Origin: Mycolicibacterium sp. lyk4-40-TYG-92
GTDB lineage: Bacteria > Actinomycetota > Actinomycetes > Mycobacteriales > Mycobacteriaceae
Reading direction: 5' to 3'
Assembly: GCF_030209435.1 (NCBI RefSeq)
Contig: NZ_JARVRX010000021.1
Span: 62,001-126,000, forward strand
Length of the DNA stretch: 64,000 nucleotides
Shown here piece by piece: positions 1 to 7,944 of the stretch; position 1 is the stretch's first letter; every line of letters starts with the position of its first letter. The notes beneath the pieces were generated by a model. It made no database searches, had not been told where the DNA came from, and saw only the letters and a list, made by a program, of their open reading frames with translations. The translations under genes were made by a program, and so were the position numbers.

Positions 1-355
1 GAACGTCCCGCGCTATATCAGGACGCGTCCGACCATAGCTGCCCTCGAGCCACGCATTCGCGAACAATGCGGGACCGCCGTGTCCCGGACCGATGACATA
101 CATCGCATCGAGCTCGTGGTCGATGATCGCGCGGTTCAAGTGCGCGTAGATGAAGTTCAGCCCCGGCGAGGTGCCCCAGTGCCCCAACGGGCGGGGCTTG
201 ATGTGTTGACGCTCCAAAGGCGTTCGCAGCAGCGGGTTGTCCATCAGGTAGATCTGGCCCGCGGTAAGATAGTTGGCAGCCCGCCAGTACGCATCAACGG
301 ATCGCAAGCGCGCCGGCGCCAAGGGCTCACGCACCTCGCGGGTTGCGTTGGTCAT
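1..355 (-). CDS. xfp: Phosphoketolase, N-terminal part (runs off window)
   Basis: Thiamine-diphosphate enzyme splitting xylulose-5-P or fructose-6-P to acetyl-P. Only about the first 118 codons are in the window; the gene continues past base 1. The translated start contains [20 protein letters not shown] and [12 protein letters not shown], both hallmarks of the phosphoketolase N-terminal domain. The ATG (353-355) overlaps the stop of the upstream universal stress protein gene (ATGA), so the two are translationally coupled and probably share the DosR-type promoter upstream. This would link acetyl-P production to hypoxia or nitric-oxide stress, which is inference. The family is certain; substrate preference cannot be read from this fragment. 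Confidence 0.85.
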   Translation of the reverse strand, partial: MTNATREVREPLAPARLRSVDAYWRAANYLTAGQIYLMDNPLLRTPLERQHIKPRPLGHWGTSPGLNFIYAHLNRAIIDHELDAMYVIGPGHGGPALFANAWLEGSYGRTRPDIARDV

Positions 356-1257
356 CGGGTGGACTCGCGAGCATGTGGCCGAGCGACGAGCACCGGGCAG
401 TTCGCATGATGAATCAACCGGTGACTGGTGGCACCCAGGAACAACCCGGTCACGTCGCCGTGCCCGTGGCTGCCGACGACGATCAACTGAGCGTGCTGCC
501 CGTGGCTCAGGAGGACCTGCCCCGGGTTGCCGATCGCCGCGATGCGGCGGACCACGACGTCAGGGAACTTTTCCTGCCACCCCGCCAAGCGCTCAGCCAA
601 CAGCATCTCCTGCTGTTCCTCGCGTGCCCGGCCCGCCAGGTCATCCCAAGGCGATTCTTCATAGTAGAAATAGGCCGGCATATAGCTCCAGACCAGCACA
701 GCATTCAGTTCTGCGCCTCGCATCGAGGCTTCCTCGAATGCCCAGGCAATCGCGTCTTCGCAGTCCGGAGAGCCGCTGATCCCAACCACGACAGATCCCG
801 TGACGGGAACCCCGGGCGCACGGACCACGACGACCGGACTGTGCCCGTGTGCGGTCAACGAAACCGACACGGAGCCGGCCAACAGGCCCGTGAACGCATT
901 CAGCCCCGTTGAACCCACAACGGTCAGGAACGCACCCTCGGACAGGTCTGCCAGCACCCGCGCCGGACGGCCGGCCACTCTGGACAGCGTCACGTCGAGG
1001 TCGGGGTCCAGAACCTGCACGTGGTCCATTGCCTCGTCGAGGAAACGCTGACCCGTGGTCTCCAGATACTTGAAGAAGCTCTCCGAGGCGCCCGGATTGA
1101 ACCCCATCGCGAAACTCTCGAAGTCGACGGCGTGCACCAATCGCAGCGGCAGGTTGCGCAGCTGCGCTTCATTGACAGCCCAGTTCAGGGCCATCAGCGA
1201 CGAGCTCGATCCGTCGATGCCAACCAAAATGTAAGGGCGGGGCGATAATTCGGTCAC
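352..1257 (-). CDS. Tandem-domain universal stress protein
   Basis: 301-residue UspA-family protein with two Usp domains (about 8-150 and 155-295). Each starts with a VGIDGS / VGISGS strand and ends with the ATP-binding loop G-x2-G-x9-G-S/T ([17 protein letters not shown] and [18 protein letters not shown]). Family knowledge: cytosolic ATP-binding stress proteins, several of them DosR-regulated in mycobacteria. It is closely similar to the neighbour at 1760-2653, so the pair arose by tandem duplication. The stop overlaps the phosphoketolase start. A DosR-like box lies 64-79 bases upstream of the start. Confidence 0.93.
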   Translation of the reverse strand: MTELSPRPYILVGIDGSSSSLMALNWAVNEAQLRNLPLRLVHAVDFESFAMGFNPGASESFFKYLETTGQRFLDEAMDHVQVLDPDLDVTLSRVAGRPARVLADLSEGAFLTVVGSTGLNAFTGLLAGSVSVSLTAHGHSPVVVVRAPGVPVTGSVVVGISGSPDCEDAIAWAFEEASMRGAELNAVLVWSYMPAYFYYEESPWDDLAGRAREEQQEMLLAERLAGWQEKFPDVVVRRIAAIGNPGQVLLSHGQHAQLIVVGSHGHGDVTGLFLGATSHRLIHHANCPVLVARPHARESTR

Positions 1258-1320
1258 GTTGTCCTCCGATGACGCTATTGTCCGATGTCCACGACGGTAC
1301 GAGTGCCGCCTCTCGGCGGC

Positions 1321-1336
1321 TATGGCCGAAAGTCAC
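1321..1336 (-). promoter_or_regulatory. DosR-like binding site of the first USP gene
   Basis: On the minus strand the 16-mer reads GTGACTTTCGGCCATA, 14 of 16 matches to the common mycobacterial DosR half-form GGGACTTTCGGCCCTA. It sits 64 bases upstream of the USP start. A TACCGT hexamer about 20 bases downstream could be the -10. The paralogous gene at 2653 has a matching box at almost the same distance, which supports function. Confidence 0.6.
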
Positions 1337-1516
1337 TCGTTGAACAACCACTTGCCACTGCGCGGGCCGTCAACCCGTGGTGACCCATGCGGCGGGCCCA
1401 GGGCCTTTGCGCCCTCGATTCCGGGTGCTTGTCCGCGTCAGGATTCGATGACACATCTACGGCTCCGCATCGAAGGCAGACCACGGCGGAGTAAACGAAA
1501 CATTCTGGGAGACAAG

Positions 1517-1659
1517 ATGATCGAAATGCACAGCGGGGACTCTGTCGTGGTCGGCATCGACGGTTCGACGGCTGCCGTGTACGCCGCCCACTGGGCAGTC
1601 GCCGAGGCCGTCGCCCGAGATGTACCGCTACGGCTGGTGAATTGCGTGTTGGCTCACAC
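1517..1659 (+). pseudogene. Remnant of a universal stress protein N-terminus
   Basis: An ATG at 1517 follows a purine-rich ribosome site (GGGAGACAAG) and encodes about 47 residues of clear UspA-type sequence (VVVGIDGSTAAVYAAHWAVA, then VPLRLVN). The similarity then stops and the frame runs on into sequence with no Usp character. It is divergent from the intact USP gene at 352-1257. A second, weaker DosR-like half (GGGCCTTTGCGCCC, 1401-1414) lies about 100 bases upstream. It most likely lost its body when the present tandem pair formed. Confidence 0.6.
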
Positions 1660-1714
1660 GCGGACTCCAACTCCGACAATCCATCTGTGCTCGTTGCGCG
1701 GGTGTGAGAAGCAT

Positions 1715-1748
1715 GAAGGCAGGTGGCCGCGAACGGCCACCTGCCTTC
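1715..1748. terminator. Strong hairpin terminator
   Basis: Perfect 14-bp inverted repeat (GAAGGCAGGTGGCC / GGCCACCTGCCTTC, 6-base loop) starting 12 bases after the stop of the USP gene at 1760-2653, and after the plus-strand USP remnant. There is no long T run, as is usual in mycobacteria. It probably terminates both directions. Confidence 0.7.
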
Positions 1749-1759
1749 GTGCGGTCGGA

Positions 1760-2653
1760 CTATCGAGCCTGCGGCCGGGCAACCAGTACCGGGCACGCAG
1801 CATGTTGAACCAGCCGGTGACTCGTCGACCCGAGGAACCACCCGGCCACGTTTCCGTGTCCGCGGGTGCCGGTGACGATCAACTGTGCGCGCTGCGCATA
1901 GCCCAGCAGCACGTGCCCCGGGTGGCCGGCGGCGACCACGCGGCGGACCGCAACTTCGGGGAACTTCTCCTGCCACCCGGCCAACCGCTCCGCCAGCAGC
2001 ATCGCCTGTTGGTCCTCACGGGCCGGCCCCGGCAGCTCTTCCCACGTCGGTTCGATGTAGTCGAAATAGGCTGGCACATAACTCGATACGAGAACGGCGA
2101 GCAGTTTCGCCCCGCGCAGCGACGCCTCCTGGAAGGCCCAACCGATCGCTTCCTCGCTGTCGGGCGCACCGCTGACGCCCACGACGACGGGTCCCCCGGC
2201 ATGCTGGCCGGGCGCGCGGACCACGACGACGGGACTGCGGCCGTGCGCGGTCAGCGCCACCGCCACCGACCCCGCGAGCAGCCCGGTGAATCCGTGCAGC
2301 CCGCTGGATCCGACGACGGTGAGGAAAGCGTCCTTCGACTGCTCTTCCAGCAACTGGGCGGGGCGCCCGACGAGGTTGTGGACGGACACCTCGACCTCGG
2401 GTGCGAGCGCCTGCACCCGTTCGCTGGCTTCGTCGAGGAAGTGCTGACCGGACATCTCCACGTGTTTGAAGAAGCTCTCCGACGCGCCCGGATTGAAGCC
2501 CATCACGAAATTGCCGTAGTCGATCGCGTGGACCAGCCGCAGCGGCAGGTTACGAAGTTGCGCCTCGCCGACGGCCCACAGCAACGCCTCCAGCGATGAT
2601 CTTGATCCGTCGATGCCGACCAAAATATATGGGCGAGGCGATAATTCGGTCAT
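1760..2653 (-). CDS. Tandem-domain universal stress protein (paralog)
   Basis: 297-residue UspA-family protein, two Usp domains, ATP loops [17 protein letters not shown] and VTGTRGHGNVAGWFLGST. The first 15 residues are identical to those of the USP at 352-1257 and the whole length aligns, so it is a recent tandem copy. The start follows a DosR-like box at 2721-2736, placed as for the paralog. Likely role: cytosolic stress or dormancy protein binding ATP. It is transcribed alone and ends at the hairpin at 1715-1748. Confidence 0.93.
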   Translation of the reverse strand: MTELSPRPYILVGIDGSRSSLEALLWAVGEAQLRNLPLRLVHAIDYGNFVMGFNPGASESFFKHVEMSGQHFLDEASERVQALAPEVEVSVHNLVGRPAQLLEEQSKDAFLTVVGSSGLHGFTGLLAGSVAVALTAHGRSPVVVVRAPGQHAGGPVVVGVSGAPDSEEAIGWAFQEASLRGAKLLAVLVSSYVPAYFDYIEPTWEELPGPAREDQQAMLLAERLAGWQEKFPEVAVRRVVAAGHPGHVLLGYAQRAQLIVTGTRGHGNVAGWFLGSTSHRLVQHAACPVLVARPQAR

Positions 2654-2720
2654 GATGTCCGCTCCCGACGAAGGTGCAATTCCGACACCTTCAACGGTAC
2701 GGACGCCGGCCGGCCGGTGC

Positions 2721-2736
2721 TACGGCCAAAGGTCCT
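2721..2736 (-). promoter_or_regulatory. DosR-like binding site of the second USP gene
   Basis: Minus strand AGGACCTTTGGCCGTA, resembling GGGACYTTTGGCCCTA, 68 bases upstream of the USP start at 2653. Its last base touches the stop codon of the next gene upstream. Position and flanks (a GGTAC element about 20 bases downstream) match those of the box at 1321-1336. Confidence 0.55.
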
Positions 2737-3026
2737 TACTCGCCGAGCGCGTCGAGCCGCTCGCTCACCCGGGTGAGCGCATCATCTAACACGTCGACCT
2801 TCTCACCGCGTTTTTCGTTGGCCGGCTGCGCGGCACCGCGGCCACCCTCGGACTCCACGCGAGCCGCGCCCTGACGCCGCAACAGGCTGAAGTTCTTCTC
2901 CCGCGCTTGTCGCAGCCTGTGCTGCAGCTCCTTGAGTGACTTCGCATCCATTCGGGCCAGGACCTCAGGATGGCTCTCGGCGATCAGTTCGTTTTCCTGC
3001 GGACTGAGGTTCACGTGATTGCTCAT
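2736..3026 (-). CDS. Small charged helical hypothetical protein
   Basis: 96 residues. The central part (about 25-60) is a basic amphipathic helix (DAKSLKELQHRLRQAREKNF), followed by a charged linker and a second helix (VDVLDDALTRVSERLDALGE). There are no cysteines, signal or membrane segment. It starts with ATG at 3024-3026 and is divergent from the P450 gene. I do not recognise a characterised family; a coiled-coil or nucleic-acid-binding protein is possible but unproven. The stop lies against the DosR-like box of the downstream USP gene. Confidence 0.7.
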   Translation of the reverse strand: MSNHVNLSPQENELIAESHPEVLARMDAKSLKELQHRLRQAREKNFSLLRRQGAARVESEGGRGAAQPANEKRGEKVDVLDDALTRVSERLDALGE

Positions 3027-3109
3027 AACTGCTTTCTACCCGCGACAGCGATACCTGCCGGCCGAATCACTCGACCACGCGCACCGGGCGCGGCATAATT
3101 CTTATTGAC

Positions 3110-4474
3110 ATGACTGCAACCATCGACGCCCGCGACGTGGGCACGCTGCCGCTCGCGCCGAAGAATCCGCTGCCGTTGCGGCAGTTGTTCGCCACTCGGC
3201 AACTGCACACCGGTCTGGTCCTGCTGAGCCAGGCCGGCGGGCCCATCAGTCGCATCGCCGTCGTACCCAATCGCGTGGCTCCGCCCATCGTGCTCGTCAC
3301 CTCCCCCGCCGGGATCCGCGACGTGCTGGGTCGCACCGACAACCTCGCCGAGCGCTCCACGATCCACGAAGAAGTGCGCAACGTGGTCGGCGACAATCTC
3401 TTCGTCCTGCCCAACAGCGCCTGGCCGCCGCGCCGCCGCGCCCTGCAGCCGGTGTTCACCAAGCAGCACGTCGACCGCTTCGGCGGGCACATGTCCCAGG
3501 CCGCGCAGGTGATCGCCGACCGCTGGCGCGACGCTCGTGACGTCGACCTCGACACCGAGTGCCGCCGGCTCGCCATGCGGTCCCTCGGCTACTCGATTCT
3601 CGGTCTCGACATCAACGAACACAGCAACACCATCGCCGAAAACATGCACGTGGCCTCGCGCTACACGGCCGACCGCGCGCTGCGGCCGATCAAGGCGCCG
3701 CAGTGGCTCCCGACACCGGGACGCCGTCGCGCGCGTGCTGCGGTGGCACGGATGCGCAAGATGACCATGGCCGTCCTGCAGGACTGCCGCGCGAACCCGG
3801 ACCGCGATGCGCCGCTGGTCAAGGCACTGCTGGCGGCCTCGGACCCCGACACCGGTCAGAAGCTGTCCGACGACGACATCTGTAACGACCTGCTCATCTT
3901 CATGCTGGCGGGCCACGACACGACGGCGACGACGCTGACGTACGCCTTGTGGCAGCTCGGGCGCAATCCCGAGATGCAGGACCGGGTGGCGGCCGAGGTC
4001 GCCGCGATCGGTGATCGGGAGCTGACCCCCGACGATGTTTCCGGCCTCACCTACACCGCCCAGGTGCTCAACGAGTCGCTGCGGCTGTGCCCGCCGGCCG
4101 CCGGTGTCGGCCGGACGGCGCTGCAGGACATGGTGGTGGACGGCCACCGCGTCGAAGCCGGCAGCATCGTGGCCATCGGCATCAGCGCCGTGCACCGGGA
4201 CCCGACGTTGTGGGACCACCCGCTGGCCTTCGACCCCGACCGGTTCAGCCCGGACAACGCCAAGACCCGCGACCGGTGGCAGTTCATCCCGTTCGCCGCG
4301 GGTCCGCGGTCCTGCATCGGTGAGCATTTCGCGATGCTGGTGACGACACTCGCGCTGGCCACCATCGTGCGGTCGAACCGCATCGAGTCGTTGCACGACG
4401 ACTTCCCGCTCGAGTCGCCCTACACGACGGTTGCGAAAGGTCCCATCCCGGTTCGGGTCGCCGCGCGGGTGTGA
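3110..4474 (+). CDS. Cytochrome P450
   Basis: 454-residue soluble P450 monooxygenase. Visible hallmarks: I-helix oxygen-binding AGHDTT (A267-T272), K-helix ExxR in ESLRL, and the haem loop FAAGPRSCIG with proximal Cys402. It has no N-terminal membrane anchor, as in other bacterial P450s, and would need ferredoxin and reductase partners that are not encoded nearby. A methyltransferase gene starts just after its stop (4472-4474), so the two may act on the same small molecule. Substrate and CYP family cannot be assigned from sequence alone. Confidence 0.95.
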   Translation: MTATIDARDVGTLPLAPKNPLPLRQLFATRQLHTGLVLLSQAGGPISRIAVVPNRVAPPIVLVTSPAGIRDVLGRTDNLAERSTIHEEVRNVVGDNLFVLPNSAWPPRRRALQPVFTKQHVDRFGGHMSQAAQVIADRWRDARDVDLDTECRRLAMRSLGYSILGLDINEHSNTIAENMHVASRYTADRALRPIKAPQWLPTPGRRRARAAVARMRKMTMAVLQDCRANPDRDAPLVKALLAASDPDTGQKLSDDDICNDLLIFMLAGHDTTATTLTYALWQLGRNPEMQDRVAAEVAAIGDRELTPDDVSGLTYTAQVLNESLRLCPPAAGVGRTALQDMVVDGHRVEAGSIVAIGISAVHRDPTLWDHPLAFDPDRFSPDNAKTRDRWQFIPFAAGPRSCIGEHFAMLVTTLALATIVRSNRIESLHDDFPLESPYTTVAKGPIPVRVAARV

Positions 4475-4481
4475 CGCCGGC

Positions 4482-5132
4482 GTGGCCAACGCTCGGAGCA
4501 TGCTCGACTGGGATCACAATGCCTACTACCAGCGTCTGCTGCTGCAGCACCTGCCGCCGCGGTGCCAACGTGTCCTGGATGTCGGCTGCGGCGCCGGCGG
4601 ATTCGCCGTCCAGCTCGCTCAGCGCAGTGACCATGTCGACGCGGTTGACCGCTCGGCAGCGATGATCGCCGAAGCGCGGCGCCGGACCCCGGCGAATGTG
4701 AACTGCGTTCAGGCCGACGTGCTGACCGACGGGGTTCCGGCGACCGGCTACGACGCGATCGTGTCCATCAGCGCCCTGCACCACATGCCGCTCGACACGG
4801 TACTGCCCCATCTGGCCGACGCTCTTCGACCCGGTGGTGTCCTCGCGGCGATCGCGCTGCCCAGGACAGACCTACGGCATGAGTGGCCGCATGAGCTCGC
4901 CGGCGCACTTGCGCATCGCGCGCTCGGTGTCCGATTCCGCGCGGAACGGCTGCTGAAAATCGGCACCGGGTTCGCGAAGACGCCCGATCACGACGTCATG
5001 CCGGTGGTCCTGGACCCACCGTTGACGACGCGCGAAGTCGCCGCACAGACCGCGGAGCTTCTTCCGGGTGCCCGTGTGCGGCGCCTGCTCTTCTGGCGCT
5101 ACCTGCTGGTGTGGCAGAAGCCCGACCTGTAG
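4482..5132 (+). CDS. SAM-dependent class I methyltransferase
   Basis: About 216 residues. Motif I is VLDVGCGAGGFAVQLA, the acidic motif II follows at VDAVDRS, and a later FDAIVS-like strand (YDAIVSISALHHM) completes a UbiE/Methyltransf_11 fold. The GTG at 4482 or ATG at 4500 are the likely starts; an in-frame ATG inside the P450 gene (4431) would add residues unlike the family. It follows the P450 by 7 bases, so an operon is likely. Substrate unknown, presumably a small molecule. Confidence 0.85.
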   Translation: MANARSMLDWDHNAYYQRLLLQHLPPRCQRVLDVGCGAGGFAVQLAQRSDHVDAVDRSAAMIAEARRRTPANVNCVQADVLTDGVPATGYDAIVSISALHHMPLDTVLPHLADALRPGGVLAAIALPRTDLRHEWPHELAGALAHRALGVRFRAERLLKIGTGFAKTPDHDVMPVVLDPPLTTREVAAQTAELLPGARVRRLLFWRYLLVWQKPDL

Positions 5133-5244
5133 TCCCACCCAGCGCACAGGAATCGGCGGCAACGTCAATTCCGGCCCTCGCGCCTGGCTGACGGTGCAAC
5201 GATGACGAGGCAAGCAAGTCCGCTCTCACTCGCGGAGGCCGACC

Positions 5245-6120
5245 GTGCCCAAACACGTCGCAACCGAGGCCTGCCACGTGATCCGGCTGCAGGACGGGCG
5301 GCGCATGAGTTATGCGCAGTACGGCGTTCCCGACGGCTTCCCGATCGTCAGCGCCCACGGCGGGTTGGCCTGCCGGCTCGATGTCGCCGCCGCCGGGTCC
5401 ATCGCCGAGTCGTGCGGCGTCCGGCTCATCGCCCCTGACCGACCCGGCGTCGGGCGGTCGGATCCGCAGCCGGACCGGACCATCCTCGACTGGACCCGCG
5501 ACGTCACCGAGCTGCTCGACCAGCTCGATATCGACCAGTTCGCGGTGATGGGCTGGTCTCTTGGTGGCCAGTACGCGGCCGCAGTCGGTTACGCGTTGCG
5601 GCCGCGTGTGACGCGGACCGCCATCATCGCCGGAGCCGTACCGCTGACCGAACCCGGCGCATTCGAGGGACTGCCACAGATCGACCGCACCTACATCCGC
5701 TTGTCACAGCGCGCACCGTGGGCAGCCCGGCTCGGCTTTCGCGCGATGACACTCACCGCGACGTGTGCGCCGGAACTCTACGGTCGGCTTGCCGCGCGCG
5801 ACCTCGGGCCGGCGGATGCCGCGGTGTTGAGGGCCGAGGGTTTCGCCACATTCGCGCACATGTCGCGGGAGGCCCTTCGACAGCCTCAGGGCGTCGTCGA
5901 AGAATACCGAGTCATGGTCCGGCCATGGGGCTTCAGGCCCGAGGATCTTCAGCTGCCGGTGGACATCTGGGGCGGGACCGACGACCAGCTCATCGATCCG
6001 TCGTGGCCGGGTGAACTGGCACGCCGAATACCGGGCGCGACACTGCACATGGGCCCGGGCGGCCACTTCCTGGCGCACCTGTACTACGGGGATATCTTTC
6101 AGACATTGCTCAGTTCGTGA
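5245..6120 (+). CDS. Alpha/beta hydrolase
   Basis: 291 residues with GTG start. HGG oxyanion region (about 35-37), nucleophile elbow GWSLGG, a late acid in GGTDDQLI and catalytic His in GPGGHFLAH: a full Ser-Asp-His triad. The lid region (about 150-210) is helical. Could be an esterase, epoxide-hydrolase-like or C-C hydrolase; the conserved Ser nucleophile argues against an epoxide hydrolase. It is on the same strand as the P450/methyltransferase pair, 112 bases downstream, and converges on the PadR gene with no spacer (stop codons adjacent at 6118-6123). Confidence 0.9.
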   Translation: MPKHVATEACHVIRLQDGRRMSYAQYGVPDGFPIVSAHGGLACRLDVAAAGSIAESCGVRLIAPDRPGVGRSDPQPDRTILDWTRDVTELLDQLDIDQFAVMGWSLGGQYAAAVGYALRPRVTRTAIIAGAVPLTEPGAFEGLPQIDRTYIRLSQRAPWAARLGFRAMTLTATCAPELYGRLAARDLGPADAAVLRAEGFATFAHMSREALRQPQGVVEEYRVMVRPWGFRPEDLQLPVDIWGGTDDQLIDPSWPGELARRIPGATLHMGPGGHFLAHLYYGDIFQTLLSS

Positions 6121-6672
6121 TCAAATCTCACCTGACGACGTAAGCCTGTCCAGCACGTCCAGGGCCTCGCGGCACCAGTCCACCCAGGCCTGCTCCGTAC
6201 GCAGCCCCGCCTTCAACACAAGATGGCGCAGCACGTCGGCGTCGGCGACCGGCGCTGCGAAATCGCGCGCGTCTATCTCGCGGTAGTTGGCCAACATCGC
6301 TTCATGCGCCGCGAGGTGGTGGGCGATCACGGCACGGACGGCGCCCGTCTCGCCGAGTGCCGCGGCTGCGCGCACGCGCACCGCGATGGCCATCCGCTCC
6401 GGTGCGGGATCGTCAATGCCACAAAGCCATTCACGCAGTGCCCGCCGGCCGGCCGCCGTGATGCTGAATCGTTTGGGCTGGCCGCGCTCGGGACGATCGG
6501 GAGTCGAGGCCTCGGCGAGCCCGGACGTCTTGAGCTTGTCGAGTTCGCGATAGATCTGCTGGTGGGTCGCCGGCCAGAAGTAGCCGAATGCCCGATCGAA
6601 CCGGCGGGTGAGTTCGATACCGGTCGATGCCCGCTCCGTGAGCGCGGTCAGGATGGCGAATTGCAGCGACAT
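6121..6672 (-). CDS. PadR-family transcriptional regulator
   Basis: 183 residues from the ATG at 6670-6672, the normal PadR start (MSLQFAILTAL). The N-terminal winged helix has the typical PATHQQIYRELDKLKTSGL recognition region and wing (RFSITAAGRRALREWL). The C-terminal half (about 95-180) is the helical dimerisation domain of the VirR/PadR_C type. It is divergent from nitronate monooxygenase; two near-identical palindromes between them (6740-6759, 6866-6885) are the obvious operators. An in-frame extension to 6771 is rejected because it would cover the promoter and operator. Confidence 0.92.
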   Translation of the reverse strand: MSLQFAILTALTERASTGIELTRRFDRAFGYFWPATHQQIYRELDKLKTSGLAEASTPDRPERGQPKRFSITAAGRRALREWLCGIDDPAPERMAIAVRVRAAAALGETGAVRAVIAHHLAAHEAMLANYREIDARDFAAPVADADVLRHLVLKAGLRTEQAWVDWCREALDVLDRLTSSGEI

Positions 6673-6739
6673 GGCGTGATCGTAGGTCCAGTCGAGTTTC
6701 CGCCGTCGTGACGCGGCGACAAGAGTCCTGTCACGGCTG

Positions 6740-6759
6740 TTATCCAATCTGTTGCATAA
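6740..6759. promoter_or_regulatory. PadR operator, regulator-proximal
   Basis: 20-bp palindrome TTATCCAATCTGTTGCATAA, arms matching in 7 of 8 positions, 68 bases upstream of the PadR start. Same consensus (TTATGCAA-N4-TTGCATAA) as the site at 6866-6885. Presumed autoregulatory site. Confidence 0.65.
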
Positions 6760-6865
6760 AGCGACCACCACAGCCGGACCCGTCGCCGAGCACTTGCCAA
6801 ATCCAGCCTATTGCCAACATGTTCGAGTATCACCGCTCAGCGCCGACAACCACTACTTAACGCGA

Positions 6866-6885
6866 TTATGCCACTAGTTGCATAA
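6866..6885. promoter_or_regulatory. PadR operator, monooxygenase-proximal
   Basis: TTATGCCACTAGTTGCATAA; with one more pair on each side (6865-6886) only one base pair departs from perfect symmetry. It lies 60 bases upstream of the nitronate monooxygenase start. The right arm TTGCATAA is identical to that of the site at 6740-6759. Confidence 0.7.
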
Positions 6886-6945
6886 TGCCTCCGGCAAAGC
6901 TAAGGTCCAGACCAAACACGGTTTCCGATTCGAAGGGCTATCACC

Positions 6946-7944
6946 ATGGGTCTGCCTCCCGTCCTCGCACAGCGCCTGTCCCTGCCGGTGGTCGCGTCGC
7001 CGTTGTTCCTGTGCTCGGGGCCCGATCTGGTGAAGGCGGAATGCCAGGCCGGTGTCATCGGTTCGTTCCCCGCGCTGAACGCCCGGCCATCCAGCCTGCT
7101 CGGCGATTGGCTGGATGAGATCGAAGAGTCGAACAATGCCTACGCACTCGCCAATCCCGACGCCATCGTCGCGCCGTTCGCCGTCAACCAGATCGTGCAC
7201 CGCTCCAATGACCGCCTCGAACACGACATGAGCGTCATCGTCGAACACAAGGTGCCGATCGTGATCACCTCGCTCGGCGCACGGCCCGAGATCAACGACG
7301 CTGTGCACTCCTACGGCGGCATCGTCCTGCACGACATCATCAACAACGAGTTCGCGCACAAGGCCATCGACAAGGGCGCCGACGGCATCATCGCCGTGGC
7401 CGCCGGCGCCGGCGGCCACGCCGGCACTCAGTCCCCCTTCGCTCTGGTGCGCGAGATCCGCGAATGGTTCGACGGTCCGCTGCTGCTGTCGGGCGCCATC
7501 GCCCACGGCCGGTCCATTCTTGCCGCACTCGCCGCGGGAGCCGACTTCGCCTATGTCGGTTCGGCTTTCCTGTCCACCGACGAAGCCAATGCGGTGCCCG
7601 AGTACAAGCAGATGATCGTCGACTCCACCGCATCCGAGATCGTCTACAGCAACCTGTTCACCGGCGTGCACGGCAACTACCTGCGCGGCAGCATCGTCGC
7701 CCAGGGCCTTGATCCCGACAATCTGCCCGAATCCGACGCCTCGGCAATGAATTTCGGCTCCGGCGGCAACACGGACGCGAAGGCGTGGAAGGACATCTGG
7801 GGCGCCGGCCAGGGCGTGGGCAGCATCAAGGAACGCCTCACCGTCGCGCAACTGGTCGAAACCTTGAAGACGCAGTACGTCGAAGCACGCCAGGACTTGC
7901 TGAACCGCACGCTCGACGACGACATGCTGCAGCCGGTGCACTAA
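6946..7944 (+). CDS. Nitronate monooxygenase / 2-nitropropane dioxygenase family
   Basis: 332-residue FMN-dependent TIM-barrel enzyme that oxidises alkyl nitronates such as propionate-3-nitronate. The AGGHAG motif (in VAAGAGGHAGTQSPFALV) marks the FMN phosphate loop with the candidate catalytic His, and LLLSGAIAHGRSILAALAAG is the second phosphate-binding region. It is divergent from a PadR gene, so derepression by a toxic substrate is plausible. It converges on the amidohydrolase gene with a 3-base overlap. Confidence 0.9.
   Translation: MGLPPVLAQRLSLPVVASPLFLCSGPDLVKAECQAGVIGSFPALNARPSSLLGDWLDEIEESNNAYALANPDAIVAPFAVNQIVHRSNDRLEHDMSVIVEHKVPIVITSLGARPEINDAVHSYGGIVLHDIINNEFAHKAIDKGADGIIAVAAGAGGHAGTQSPFALVREIREWFDGPLLLSGAIAHGRSILAALAAGADFAYVGSAFLSTDEANAVPEYKQMIVDSTASEIVYSNLFTGVHGNYLRGSIVAQGLDPDNLPESDASAMNFGSGGNTDAKAWKDIWGAGQGVGSIKERLTVAQLVETLKTQYVEARQDLLNRTLDDDMLQPVH

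Noticed and set aside
1401-1414. Third DosR box (GGGCCTTTGCGCCC)
   Set aside because: Only 10 of 14 matches and upstream of a dead gene; mentioned with the remnant but not listed as a site.
1259-2599. 446-residue plus-strand frame over the USP region
   Set aside because: Most of it is antisense to an intact USP gene; only 1517-1659 has Usp similarity and is reported as a remnant.
3023-4501. Long reading frame antisense to the P450 gene
   Set aside because: The plus frame has all P450 motifs; the antisense frame is Arg/His-rich with no domain, typical of GC-rich shadows.
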